Shown here in pieces: positions 1-12,064 of a DNA stretch of 64,000 bases. A program made the position numbers and the translations under genes. The notes under the pieces are model-generated. The model worked only from the letters and a program-made list of their open reading frames with translations, made no database searches and had not been told where the DNA came from. Source of the DNA: Malania oleifera (lineage: Eukaryota > Streptophyta > Magnoliopsida > Santalales > Ximeniaceae); assembly GCF_029873635.1 (NCBI RefSeq), contig NC_080425.1, forward strand, positions 39,249,390-39,313,389, given 5' to 3'. Each line of letters begins with the position of its first letter. Positions within the stretch are counted from its first letter, which is position 1.

Positions 1-1293
1 AACTTTTGCACCAGTGGCAAGGATGGAAACCATTAGGATGCTCTTAGCCTATGCAGCCCATAAGGACTTTAAGTTATATCAAATGGTTGTGAAGAGTGCA
101 TTTCTGAGTGGATATATAAACGAAGAAGTATATGTCAAACAACCACCAGGGTTTGAAAATTTTAAAAATCGAAACCATGTATTCAAATTGAAAAAAGCTC
201 TTTATGGGTTGAAATAAGCTCCAAGAGCTTGGTATGAGAGATTAAGTAAATTCTTACTTAAAAATGAATTTACAATAGGAAAAGTTGATAGTACCTTATT
301 CATTAAAACTAAAAACAAAGATTTGTTACTAGTTCAAATATATGTGGATAATATTTTATTTCGAGCTACAAATAAAGATCTATGTAAAGAATTTGCCACA
401 TGTATGCAAAAAGAGTTTGAGATGAGTATGATGGGAGAATTAAATTACTTTCTTGGATTACAAATCAAACAAGCAAAAATGGAATCTTCATAAATCAAAC
501 TAAATACATTAAAGACATGTTAAAAAAGTTTGATATCGAAGAAAGTAAACCTATAGGAACTCATATGAGTACTTCAACTAGTCTTGACAAAGATGAAAAA
601 GGGAAATAAGTTGATACTAAGCATTATCGAGGAATGATAGGAAGCCTACTCTATTTAACAGCAAGTAGGCCAGATATCATGTTTAGTGTATGTATGTGTG
701 CAAGATCTCAGACAGCTTCAAAGGAATCACATCAAACAGCAATCAAAAGAATCCTTAGGTATCTCCTAGGTACACTTGAACTAGGATTATGGTATCCAAA
801 GGAATCTAAATTTGAAATGATTAGTTATTCAGATGCAGACTTTGCTGGATGCAAAATAGATAGAAAAAGTACAAGTGGAACATGTCATTTTCTAGGACAT
901 TCTTTAGTTTCATGGTCTTCAATGAAACAAAATTTTGTAGCATTATCTACAGCAGAAGCAGAATACATTGCTACAGGAAATTGTTGTGCTCAAACATTAT
1001 ATATGAAACAACAGTTAAAAGATTTTCAAATACAATATCAAACTATCCCTATCAAATGTGATAACACAAGTGCTATTAATATTTCAAAAAATCCAGTGTC
1101 TCACTCAAGAACAAAACACATTGATATAAGACATCATTTCTTGAGAGATCATGTACAAAATGAAGATATAGTACTGGAATTTGTAAATACACATGATCAA
1201 TTAGCATATATTTTTACAAAACCTTTGTCAGAAGAAAGATTCATATTTATAAAAAGAGAACTGGGCATGTTTCACAATCGTGAAGTAATTTAG
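1..1293 (+). pseudogene. SIRE/Maximus-type Ty1/copia pol, reverse transcriptase and RNase H part (5' end outside window)
   Basis: The C-terminal third of a copia polyprotein. The first 480 bases read as the copia-type RT domain: a LNPPGFE-like stretch near 140-165, then the active-site box near 340-357, which reads YVDN, so the second catalytic aspartate is replaced by Asn. From 634 to 1293 one open frame encodes the RT end and RNase H, with the conserved SDADFAGC and STAEAEYIA motifs and the usual DIFTKPL-like ending. An in-frame TAA at about 215 and another at 607-609 break the gene, and a small shift occurs near 480. It is followed by an env-like frame, which is the layout of the SIRE/Maximus clade. 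The true start lies left of the window. Certain as a copia pol remnant, likely for the clade. Confidence 0.93.
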
Positions 1294-1592
1294 GAATTAT
1301 TATGGTTGGCAGGCGACTGCCTGGCTACTGTCTTTCAAAATTCCACAAAGACAGGTGCCTACCACATTCAAGCAGGCGATTGCCTCGTGGTGAGTAGGGT
1401 TAAAAACCCTATTTTAAGTCATTTCAAAACCCACCAGGCACCTAACCATTCATTTTTCTCTCTAACCTTTCATCTCCATCACTTTCCATACACAAATCCT
1501 GCTTAAAGCATCTTGCAACCTAGCATCAAATCCTTCCTCCACAAAAACCGAGCTTAACTTAAAGTTTCCTTGATTTTCTTCTTCATCTAAAC
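1294..1592 (+). repeat. pol/env spacer with repeated CAGGCGACTGCC motifs
   Basis: Noncoding gap between the copia pol and the env-like frame. It contains a GC-rich 12-mer, CAGGCGACTGCC or a near match, at about 1311 and 1374. The same motif recurs at least five more times in the 3' LTR of the element (3655-3830). A short open frame at 1306-1506 covers this repeat and has no features of a protein. Confidence 0.6.
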
Positions 1593-2986
1593 ATGCCTAG
1601 ATCAAAATCCGTTGGTGTTAAAGGATCCTCCTCTTCCATAAGAATAAACAACGATGAGGTGGAGAAATGGTTGGTCACTCCACACGCCAAGCACCTTTAC
1701 CGAAATCAAATTACTTCAGCAGAACCAATATTAGGTAAGGTACTCGATGTAACGTTCTTCAATTCTAATTTCCCCGAAATCTTGGAACTTTTCAAGAACA
1801 TTGGATGGGATAAGTTTATCACCTACCAAGCTAAAGGCTATTATCCTAATGTTGTACGTATTTTTTACGCAAACATGGAGCGATGCAAAAATGGAATCAA
1901 AACAAATTTGCTTGGGAAAGACATCCATCTAAATCCCATATCTTTGGGAAAGATTCTTCGAATTAAGCCAGGGGATTTTGAGATTCATATTATTGAGAAG
2001 CAATGGATTATGGCTTAAGGTTTTACACCACAAGAGTTTTTGCCACTGGTTATGACTGCCACTCCAGTAAACTTTGGTCATCCTCCTCTTTATAAGCAGC
2101 TTAGTTTGAAAGCCCTCACTTTGCACAAGCTTATTACAAACAACATTTTAACACGATCTGGTTCTCACAATCACATTTCATTTCTGGACTGTTTTGTAAT
2201 GTGGTGCATTCTGAAAGGGAAGAAAATGGATCTTCCAAGTTTGATCATACAGTGGATTATCATGAAAGTTAATGCTCCCCATGTTGTCCGACCATATACG
2301 GGAATATTGAATATGGTTTTCGCTCATTTTAATGTTTTAACTCCATCATTCAATTTTACAAGTAAGACGTACTATGATATCTTTTCTAACACTATTCTAA
2401 AACATATAGGCTATAAAAATTCTCCTCAAGGGTGGTTCTGTAAACGACATAGGAATGTCCCATTTGCACCACCACCTTCTTCATCATTTATTTCCACACC
2501 TTCAGTTCGGCTTGATCCAGATACTCCATCATGGTTTGTTCCATTTTTAACCATTATATGACATTTAGTGATGGTATGAGATCTGGTCTTGGTACTTTGC
2601 AAGAAAAGGTTACATCCATAGAAACTCACTGTTCACAAATTGATAAATGGGTTGAAAAGATTGAGCAATAGTTAGCTAGCTCCTCTAAAGGAAAATCTCC
2701 TATGAGTATCAGCTCTGCCATATCTAGTGAGGATGAATCTGGAGAACAAGAAGAAGGAGAAAATGACAGTGAACAAGAGGAAGGAAATAATGAATCAGAA
2801 GAACAACAAGAAGAAGATGATGAAAGTGAAAATATGGAAGCCTCTGACTTATGTATTTTACCTATCACTTTTATGTGTTTTTATGTATTTAAGTTTTATT
2901 GGCTACGTTATCTTTGGTGTTCTAAAACTAGTACTTTGACTTGTAGCATTTCTCTGTTTTTGTCTCTCTTTCTCCTTTTTGATTGA
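1593..2986 (+). pseudogene. Env-like ORF of SIRE-type copia (putative plant transposon protein domain), broken
   Basis: Downstream of pol, in the position of the env-like ORF of SIRE/Maximus elements. Frame 1593-2018 starts at an ATG followed by a Ser-rich, basic N-terminus and then a globular part. After a TAA at 2016-2018 the same frame continues to 2561. A shift then leads into the frame ending at 2986. That frame has a heptad-like segment (about 2567-2660), an amber stop near 2667, a strongly acidic Glu/Asp/Ser stretch (2702-2840) and a hydrophobic segment of about 25 residues (2850-2930) that could be a C-terminal membrane anchor. The globular part resembles the domain catalogued as 'putative plant transposon protein'; this is by recognition, not by search. 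At least two stops and one frameshift, so not functional. Confidence 0.75.
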
Positions 2987-3241
2987 TGTCCAAAGGGGGA
3001 GAAAATGTTTAAGAGAAAGTTGTGAGTGCAAAAATATGATGGGGGTTTGTAAACCTTTATTATGATTTGTGTCTTTTAAGAGAAATGTTTAAGAGGAAGT
3101 TTTTTATGGATGGATGTTTCTTTGTACTTATATGCATAACTTACACCTTTAAATATATCATGCATACTGATAGGGGGAGCCATAAAAATTAAAAGCTTAT
3201 TATTTTTGCTCTCGATTTGTCATCATCAAAAAGAGGGAGAT
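2987..3241 (+). other. copia 3' untranslated region and polypurine tract
   Basis: No coding sequence. It ends in the purine run AAAAAGAGGGAGA at 3229-3240, directly before the LTR start TGTTCGCC. This is the place and composition expected of a plus-strand primer (polypurine tract). A second purine run, AAAGGGGGAG, lies near 2992. Confidence 0.7.
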
Positions 3242-5032
3242 TGTTCGCCTAATAAGGCTTTCAATGATTATTTTGATGATAACAAATCAAATGATATGTT
3301 TAATATGTTTCAAGCAAAAGTTTTTCAGAAAAACAGTAAAACTCAAGTGCAAAAGGAAGATTATGAATTACGAAGGATTCTTGAAGAATACAAAGTAAAG
3401 CCTATGGACTATAAAAAGCATGAAGAACAAAGTTATACTGTGAAAAGCTCAAAGGAAAGATTGCAACCACAAAGCTGATGGAAAAATAAGTTTGAAGACT
3501 AAAAGAGTTATATTAAGGATATTCTAATTGTAAGTACTTCAAGGTTAAACTCAAATATAAAGTGGTTTGAAGCTCATAGAAAATCAAAAATATTTTTTTT
3601 CCTAAAGAATATATAATTTTTTTTAAGAAGAGAAGATTTTTTTTTTTAATGAAGAGCCAGGCGACTGCCATGATGAGGCAGGCGACTACCACATTAAGAA
3701 AATGATTTCTCAAAAAGTTAATAGCTAAACAGGCGACTGGCTAACCAGCCAAGCGCCTATGTGAACAAGCCAGGCGACTGCCTACATTCTGTGTTGAGAG
3801 TGCCTTGTGACAGGTGACTGCCACTCGAACGTTGGCATTAATTCTCTCAACGGGAAGATTTTTTTAAATCACATTTTTGAACATATTTATTTCAAAATAT
3901 TTGGAAATAAATTTTAGGAATCTTTGGGAGTTAACATCTATAAATAGTCAAAAGCTTCAAAAGTTTGAAACTATGATTATAGAGGCAATATTGAAAGGTT
4001 TTTGAAATTAAGCAATTCTCAAAAGCCTTCAGATCCACCAATCTTCAAAGTTCTCAGATCCAGCAATCTTCAAAGTTTTTAGATCAAGCAACTTTTCAAA
4101 GGTTTTTAGATCAAGTGATCTTCAAGTATTCAAATTTCTCAAAAGATCTAAAACTCTCTTGTGCTTAAAAATTCTGATCTAATATTGATTTATATTTGAA
4201 GCAAAGCTTTCAAAAATCAGAATCTTTCATCTTTATTTGAAAAATTATTTGGTAATTCATACTAAATTCTGAGCTTCAAATTTCTTATATTTGAATTACC
4301 TTGAAGTATAAGTGAGCTGATCATTGTACTAATTTACTCTGTTGTGAGAGTTCTCTTTTGTACACAAATTTCTTTATCATCATTCTTAAACGATTTAGAG
4401 TTGTTGAATCGTTGGACCAAACAAGAGTTTATTGTTTGTAGAGGCGGGCTCTAGCCTAACATAAGGAGTGGTTGTAAATAGGTATTGTTCCACCAGGTAA
4501 AGGAACTGATATAGTGGAATCCTTTGGTGTTTTGCCAAAGGTAAGGACGTAGGCTGTGTTGAAGCCGAACCTTGCAAAAATTCTTGTCTCTTTCTCTCTA
4601 CTTTATTTTACATTCTTTACTTGCAATTGTTATAAGATTTATAAGTGCAGGTTGTAGGTTCTTAATTGAGAAAGAAACAGAGGTACTTGATTAATAGAAA
4701 GTACGTTTTGATTAATTGTTTGCGGAAACCCAAAAAGGGAGTACGTTGGTTAATCTACGGAAATCTTAATCAAGTAAAGTGAATACTAAGAGACTACAAG
4801 GAAATCAACAAAAGCTTAAATATTTTTTATTGATTGATCTCATTGATTAAATTGTAATTTTAAATTTCAGATTTCTTAAGTGTGGTTATTGTTCATATAT
4901 ATCTTGATTTCTGGGTTTTTAAAATCAGAAAGTTTAAAAATCACTAATTTATAAAAAGAATCCAATTCACCCCCTCCCCCCTCTTGGGAAGCTATTCCTC
5001 ATTTTAGAAAGGATTTGAGGTTTTGTTCTACA
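3242..5032 (+). repeat. 3' LTR of the SIRE-type copia element
   Basis: Begins with TG right after the polypurine tract. It contains a TATA box (TCTATAAATAG, 3937-3947) and the stretch 'AATTCACCCCC...CTCTTGGGA' near 4970 that is typical near the end of SIRE/Maximus LTRs. The proposed end TTCTACA at 5032 is my choice from the CA terminus and the change of sequence character; the 5' LTR is outside the window, so the end cannot be checked against it. At least five copies of a CAGGCGACTGCC-like motif lie at 3655-3830, upstream of the TATA box. Length about 1.8 kb. The next sequence is the leader of a gypsy element with no 5' LTR, so this copia probably inserted into that gypsy. Confidence 0.7.
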
Positions 5033-5237
5033 TGTTAGAGACAGGACTTCTGTTAAGGTTTTTGTGTCTTTCCTAGGGTGAAGATCTCAGGAAAGCCATA
5101 GTGAACTATTTGCAAGTTGTGTTCTATAGTGTAGGACCGAATTTTGAAATAAGATAAGGATGTCAAGATAGAGGATTATGTTAGACGCATAAATTATAAG
5201 GAATAGGGTTTATAAATCATGTTTATTGTTTTTCAGG

Positions 5238-6271
5238 ATGGACCCTGGAGGAGGTGGTGCCTATGTGAGCGGTAGTGACTGTGTAGGGCCCTCGAGTGCA
5301 GGCGGGATTAATTCAAATGCAGTACTACGCAGCGTAGCTGAGTAGGTTATAGCTGAGATCGTTAGGAGCTCCAAAGAGCAGGGAGGCCCGTCTGCAGGCC
5401 GTGGGTGCACGACAGAGAAATTTACCAAGATGAATCCTCCAACATTTTTAGGAGGAGCTGATCCTGCAGCCGCCGAGAATTTGATGCAAGAGATCGAGAA
5501 AGTTATGGCGGTATTACAGTGTATGGAGGAGCAAAGGGTTCTCTTCGCCACCTATAAACTGACAAGGGAGGTCTAGAGGTGGTGGACTATGGTGAAACTT
5601 CTGGAGAAGCAGAGGACGATGCCGATAGTTATGGCGTGGGACCGATTTAAAGAATTATTCTTTGACATATATTTCTTAACCACAATCACGAAAGTTAAAG
5701 TGAAAGAGTTCCTAAATCTGAAGCAGGGACAGCAGTCGGTCCAGCAGTATGCGGCGCAGTTTTTAGAGCTTTCCCGCTTTGCTCTGTATATTTTCTTGAT
5801 GAAGTAAAGAAAGCGAGATAGTTTGAAAGAGAATTGAGGAGAGGCATATACAAGCAGGTGGTAGAAGTGAAGATACAGGACTTTACTGAGTAAGTTGACA
5901 GAGCAGCCTTGGCCGAGGCTAGTGAGCATATGGAAGTAGAGGAGCAAGGACAAAAGAAGAGATCTGCGCCTTCAGGCTTCCAGCAGGGACCTAGGCAGGG
6001 TCAGTGAAGGAGAGAAAACTATGGCAGAGGACAGAGGCAGGAGACTAGAGGTCATGAGGTTCAGGTGGTGTAAAATTTTCCTATCTATCAGACTTGTGGG
6101 AAGAGACACTTGGGAGAGTGTCAAGTGGGAAGAGTTGTCTGCTATCGTTACGGTAGATAGGGACATTTGGTAAGAGATTGCCCTACACCACCAGATACCG
6201 CTCCTGCTCCCAGACCGTACTGAGTAGGCTATCAAGCACCCCGTGGTGGCCAACAAAGGAATGTAGCTCTA
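5238..6271 (+). pseudogene. Tekay-type gag with CCHC region, broken
   Basis: Starts at the ATG at 5238 (MDPGGG..., a usual Tekay gag start), after a leader with no other good start. The retrotransposon gag domain is seen at about 5430-5900, with PPTFLGGADP near 5437 and a QQSVQQYAAQFLEL-like block at 5725-5775. A zinc-knuckle region lies near 6090-6185; the pattern reads CQTCGK...CQ and then C-Y-R-Y-G-R, so the second knuckle has lost a Cys. In-frame TAG and TAA codons (near 5343, 5572, 5806, 6006, 6160) and at least one frameshift disable it. Confidence 0.85.
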
Positions 6272-9200
6272 GTGAGGGTCTATGCTTTGACGCCTGTGGA
6301 TGTTGAGACAGTTGGCGATGTGGTGATAGGTATGATTAACATGTTTTCAATTAAAGTTATTGTATTATTTGATTCAGGAGCCACACACTCGTTTGTGTCT
6401 ATAGAGTGTATTAGACTATGTGGGGCAGAAACTCTGTTGTTAGATACCAAACTATTAATCACTACACAAACAGGGTCAGTAGTAAGGTGTAGTAGAGTGC
6501 TCCAAGGTTGTCCAGTTGATATTCGGGGGAAAATCTTGCCAGCTGATTTGATAGTATTGGATATGCACGAGTTTGAAGTAATTTTTGGTATAGACTGGTT
6601 GACTGCCAATTACGCCAGCATAAACTGTCGTTTGAAAGAAGTAATATTCAGACCTCTAGAAAGATCAGAATTCAAGTTCATAGGGTTGCGTGTACAATCC
6701 CCGCCTCAGCTTGTATCAGCCATACAGGTGAGGAGATTATTCCTGGATGGTTGTTAGGGGTTTATGGCTTTTGTAAAGGAGGTGTCAGAAAATGAATTGA
6801 AGTTGGGCAATACACCAGTGGTTAAGGATTTCCAAGACGTTTTTCTAGAAGATCTACCTAGGTTACCTCCCGACCGCGAAGTAGATTTTGCTATTGATCT
6901 ACTTCCCAGGACGGCACCTATTTCTAAAGCTCCTTACTAAATGGCTCTAGCCGAGTTGGGAGAGCTAAAGGATCAATTGCAAGACTTGTTGGATAAGGGT
7001 TTTATTCAGCCCAATGTATCACCATAGGGAGCTTTAGTGTTGTTTGTAAAGAAAAAGGATAGGTTTATGAGGATATGTATAGATTACAGGGAAATTAATA
7101 AGGTGACGATCAAGAATAGGTATCCTCTACCCCGTATAGATGATTTATTTTATCAGCTTCAGGGTACACAGGTCTATTCCAAGATTGACCTCAGATCAGG
7201 CTACCATCAGGTGAAAGTAAAAGCAAAAGACGTCTCGAAGACAGCTTTCAGAACCAGATATAGGCATTATAAATTCCTCGTTATGTCGTTTGGTTTGATG
7301 AATGCTCCTAATGTATTCATGGATTTGATGAATAGAGTTTTTCACCAGTATTTGGACCAGTTTGTTATAATTTTCATTGATGATTTACTAGTCTATTTGA
7401 GGAGTTTTGAGGAGCATGAGACGCATTTATGACTAGTACTTCAGACGCTAGGGGAAAAGAAGTTGTATGCCAAGTTTAGTAAATGTGAATTTTGGCTAGA
7501 GAAAATGTCATTTATGGGGCATGTCATTTCAGGTGATGGTATTTCAGTGGATCCTAGCAAGATTAAGACAGTGTTGAATTGGGAAAGGCTGAAAAGCGTT
7601 CAGGAAATTATGAGTTTCTTGGGACTAGCAGGTTATTACTGTCGGTTTGTCGAGGGGTTTTCAGCTTTATCAGGACCTCTCACACGGCTGACCTGGAAGA
7701 ATGCCAAGTTTGAATGGGATGAGGATTGCGAGCAGAGCTTCTAGGAACTGAAACAAAGGCTTGCCACTACACCAATGTTGATCATTCCATTAGGGGGTGA
7801 TGGTTACGTAATTTATACTGACGCATCTTTTAAAGGGTTCGGCTGTGTATTGATGCAACATGGTAAAGTTGTAGCTTATGCCTCCCGACAGTTGAAAGAA
7901 TATGAAAATAACTACCCTACCCACTATCTGGAATTGGCTACAGTGGTGCATGCGTTAAAGATTTGGAGGCATTACTTGTACAATGAGAGATGCGAGATAT
8001 TCTCCGATCACAAAAGTTTGAAGTACTTCTTCACTCAAAAGGAGCTAAACATGAGATAGAGACGGTGGTTAGAACTTATTAAATATTATGACTACACTAT
8101 TAGTTACCACCTAAGGAAGACAAACGTGGTAGTTGATGCTCTGAGTAGGAAATCAGTAAGACCAACACTGGCAACTATGGAGGTTCAGCATCTGATTCAG
8201 ATGGATCTAGAGAGACTCGGTGTAGAGTTGGTAGAAAGTGATCCTCAGACATTTATTGCTAGCCTGGTAGTACAGCCTACTCTATAAAAAAGGATTAAGA
8301 CAACTCAGAGAGACTACACAAAATTAACAGACCTGATAGCCAAGGTGCAGGACGGATAGGTAGATGAATTCAGTATTTATGGTGATGGGGCCTTGAGGTT
8401 TCGTTCTAGGTTGTGTGTGCCTGCAGATATGGACATCAAGACGACGATCTTAGAGGAGGCTCACAAGTCCTTATATACGGTTCATCTAGGTAGTATTAAA
8501 ATGTATAGGGATCTGCGAGGGTCTTACTGGTAGAGCGGCTTGAAGAGGGAAATTGTCGAGTTTGTATAACAGTGTTTGATGTGCCAGCAGGTAAATGCTA
8601 AGCACCAAAGGCTAGCGGGCCATTTGCAGCCTTTTTACATCTCAGAGTAGAAGTGGGATCATATATCTATGGATTTTGTGGTAGATTTTCCACCGGCATC
8701 GTATGGTCAGAACGCTACTTGGGTGGTCATTGACAGATTAACGAAGATCGCTCATTTCATCCCTATTAAAGTCAATTACTCCATGGATAGACTAGCGGAA
8801 TTACATATTCAGGAGATTGTACGATCACATGGAGTTCCAGTGTCTATTGTATTAGACTGAGACCCACGATTCACGTCACGGTTTTGGAGGAGCTTTCAAG
8901 AGGCTCTGGGGTCTCAGTTATCTTTCAGCACGGCGTTCCATCCTCAGATGGACAGCCAGACTGAGAGGATGATTCATATATTAGAAGATATGTTACAAGC
9001 GTGCGTGCTAGATTTTAGGGGTAGTTGGACCCAGTATATGCCACTAGTAGAGTTTGCATATAATAACAGCTACCAAGCCAGTATTGGCATGACACCTTAC
9101 GAGGCACTCTATGGTAGGAGATGTCGTTCTCCTTTAAACTAGGATGAGTGGCGAATTGTGAGACCAGAGTTAGTAAAGCAAGCAAATGATAAGGTTCGGC

Positions 9201-9712
9201 TCATTAGAAATAGAATCAATGCAGCTCAGAGCCGACAGAAGAGTTACGCCAATACCCACCACAGGAAATTGAAGTTTGATATTGGCACTTATGTGTTTTT
9301 GAAAATAGCTCCATTAAAAAGGGTTATGAGATTTGGGAAGAAAGGTAAACATAACCCTAGGTTCATTGGCCCATTCAAGATTCTAGCAAAAGTGGGGTTG
9401 GTTGCCTACAGGCTAGCTTTACCACCTGTGTTGTCTAGGATACATGACATATTTCATGTTTCCATGTTGAGGAAATATGTCCCAGACCCTTTTCACGTAA
9501 TCAAATATGGTGAATTAGAACTCAGTGATTCACTAGTTTATGAGGAGGTACCAGTACAGATTCAGAACAGAAAATAACAGGAATTATGTAATAAGAAGAT
9601 TTCTCTAGTGAAAGTCCTGTAGAGAAATCACACAATAGAAGAAGTTTCTTGGGAGCTTGAGGAACAGATAAGGCAGAAATATCCGCATTTATTCAGTGGG
9701 GTTCAATTATAA
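6272..9712 (+). pseudogene. Tekay-type pol: protease, RT, RNase H, integrase, chromodomain; many stops
   Basis: Protease at 6272-6757 has the catalytic DSGATHSFVS motif near 6370. RT at about 6850-7440 has an intact FIDDLLVY box near 7375. RNase H follows at about 7775-8060 ([10 protein letters not shown]). Integrase has an HHCC-like zinc region near 8470-8600 and a catalytic core at 8640-9140 with MDFV, the FHPQ(T/M)D block and YNNSYQASI. The tail at 9158-9712 ends in a chromodomain-like block (about 9545-9709). Stop codons at about 6939, 7026, 7431, 8058, 8288, 8532, 8568, 8650, 8859, 9141, 9575 and 9621 mostly replace Trp, Gln or Arg. Confidence 0.9.
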
Positions 9713-9970
9713 TCAAAAAAGTGTAAATTGTTAGGAAATGTTTCTTTTGTAGGTTAGTCAGTATATGCAGTAGTTTAGTTAGTAAGTAGTATTTTAGTTT
9801 TGGGAGAATTTTATTTTATATATGTAATCTCCTAGAACTCTGAATGTAACCACGATATTCCTCCGTCATAAGTGAGGGTAAGTAATAAAATAAGTAGACT
9901 GTTTGTCTTTAGGGAATGGCGAATCATATGGATCGTAAATACCGAGGACAAAATTTTTATGAGAGGAGAA
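9713..9970 (+). other. gypsy 3' untranslated region with weak polypurine tract
   Basis: No coding sequence. The last bases before the LTR, GAGAGGAGAA (9961-9970), are a purine run in the polypurine-tract position. Upstream 'CCGAGGACAAAATTTTTATGA' resembles the stretch that usually precedes Tekay 3' LTRs. Small minus-strand frames here are shadows. Confidence 0.55.
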
Positions 9971-12064
9971 TGTAGAGACCGAAGAATTATGGCATTTAAA
10001 TAATAAAAGAGGGAGAAAAAGGAAATTATAAAGGGGGTCACAATAGGCGTTCATCGACAAAGTGGCTTGTCGGGATCGTTGATGGGGACACGTGTCTCAT
10101 CGACGAGGAGTTACTGAGAAGGCTATTTCAGGACCACTAATTCTTCGACGAAGGTTGTGAGTTCATCGACGAAATCCCTTCTTGACCTCGTAAACGAAGG
10201 TCAGTGTATAAGTATGCCAAATTCGGATTTCAGCGAGAAAAATGGCATGCAAACCCTCCTCTTTCTCTCTCTTCGTCCCCTCACTCCTTCTCTCTAAGAT
10301 TTTGGGTCCGTTCTTCGTCGAATCAACGATCTGAAGCCGCCACACTACTCCTAGGGAAGTTCTCTTCAAGTCTGTTGGAGTAGATCGTTGGTGGGGCTAA
10401 CTTTGACTCCATTCCCAGTTTAGGGTAAGGTTTTATGTTGAGTATTTGGCTTTCCTTCAATTGTAGAAAAGCTAGCATTTGAAGAAATACTGAAGTTTTG
10501 TTCAGGGCAATTTTGTTTTCAGGGTGTTGAACGGGGAACCCTGCGAGTGCAAGACTAGTTATTTTGTGGGTTTTTTCATAAGTCAGGTAAGGGGATAAAC
10601 TAAGTCAGGATTTCATGAAAATGTATTTACTAATTTACAACATTTAATTTCAGATAAATATGTATATTGTAGAATTATGTTGGGAGTAATGTTGTTGATC
10701 AGAAATATGGATTTCCTTTATAATATTAGAAATTTGATTTTAGAACATATTTTATGTTCTGATTATTACCTCTTTTGTGTGACATGAGTAATATTTACCA
10801 TGGAAATTATAATGATAAAATATTATGTTTACAAAATAAGTATGTTATTACTGCTTTGAGAAAAATATTAAAATGATACATGGATTTTTCAAACTAAGGA
10901 ATTTATATGATATGTCGACGTAAGGGCTTAGGATTTTATATGATATGTCGACATAAGGACCGAGGTTTTATATAAAATACTGGCGTAAGAGCCAAAGGTT
11001 TTTATGATATGCTATACTAGCGTAAGGGCCGTGATTTATAAGATACAAAATGCCGGCGTAAGGGTCGTGAGTTTTATATGACATGTTATGCAAAGTTTTA
11101 TGAAGATATTAACATGATAGATATTATTATGAAATAGTCATGTATCATTATTTGGAAATATATTACATGTTATCAGTAGCTGGTTGACTTGGTTTAGGCT
11201 TTCGCGAAGCATGGTACCGTAGCTATATGATCACGATCATATTTATGTTAATGCTACCACTTGCCATAAGGGGTAGTGGAAGATCAACAGTCAATGTGGT
11301 TTATTGTAGTGCAGGCGTCCCTCTGGTGTCCGGACCAAGAGGGGTAGACTCATCGTACTTACATACTTATGTTGATCTAGCATGGTCGCCCAGCCATTGC
11401 TAGATCCCGCAGTGGGGCCGCACAACCCAGTCATGTGGGGGTAAGACATGACACCAGCCAGCTATCCTTCCAGGGTGTTTTCTATGTACAATTATATGAG
11501 ATGATTTATATGTATAGAAATTCAGTATGTTATACCATGTTATGATAAATTACACTTTTCCCAGATATAATACAGACATATTTATCAAGTTTGATTTATG
11601 TATTGTTATACATATAACACGAAAATACTCATGTTGCCACAAAATGATATTAGTTTATTTCCCTTATTGAGAGTTGTCTCACCCAAGCTATATGAATATT
11701 TCAAGAGCCTTGGATAGAAGAGCGGATAGAGCTTGGCAGCGTTAGAGTTCAGCTGTTCTACTCTGTCTGAAGGGTAAGTCATTTTGCTAAGGTCTGACAG
11801 AATTTTGGGTGGTGACCCTAGGCCACTTTTGGATATTTTGGGATACGTGTATGTATATGATAGTGATAGTAAAACTTTGGTATTGTGTTGGTTGGATAAT
11901 TTGATACATATATGATTTTACGTTTCCTGCTGCTTAGGTATCTGTGTTGTATTTCAAGTATATCCCTGGTACCCATGGGTCCATGTTGATTATGATTTGT
12001 CAGGATTGTTATATTGGATATTATTATGGAAAAAAATTTTTGGTAAACTAGGTAGGTCTTTACA
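9971..12064 (+). repeat. 3' LTR of the Tekay-type element
   Basis: The ends TGTAGAGACC (9971-9980) and GGTCTTTACA (12055-12064) are inverted complements except for one base, which fixes a 2094-bp LTR. Near the start are several copies of a TCGACGAA-type motif (10052, 10094, 10144, 10164). A splice-donor-like string TAAGTCAGGTAAGGGG lies at 10579-10594 and recurs exactly in the solo LTR at 21445-21460. A GTAAGGGCCG-like short repeat occurs four or five times at 10915-11070. The first five bases after the LTR are AGAGG; no partner can be sought because the 5' end is missing. Confidence 0.85.

Larger units (their letters stand above)
5033..12064 (+). mobile_element. Ty3/gypsy chromovirus, Tekay/Del type, 5' LTR and primer site missing
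   Basis: A gypsy element in the order gag, protease, RT, RNase H, integrase, C-terminal chromodomain, then a 2.1-kb LTR. A chromodomain after integrase and the late conserved block 'SRIHDIFHVSMLRKY' mark the Tekay/Del clade. Neither a 5' LTR nor a tRNA primer site is found between 5033 and the gag start, so the left end is lost or lies outside the window beyond the inserted copia. Many stop codons sit where Trp, Gln or Arg is expected. Inactive. Confidence 0.9.

Noticed and set aside
2626..2868. Ser-rich minus-strand frame
   Set aside because: Shadow of the Glu/Asp-rich coding tract of the env-like frame.
5033..5237. 5' LTR or primer site of the gypsy element
   Set aside because: No TGTAGAGACC terminus, no match to the 3' LTR and no tRNA-complementary string in this stretch.
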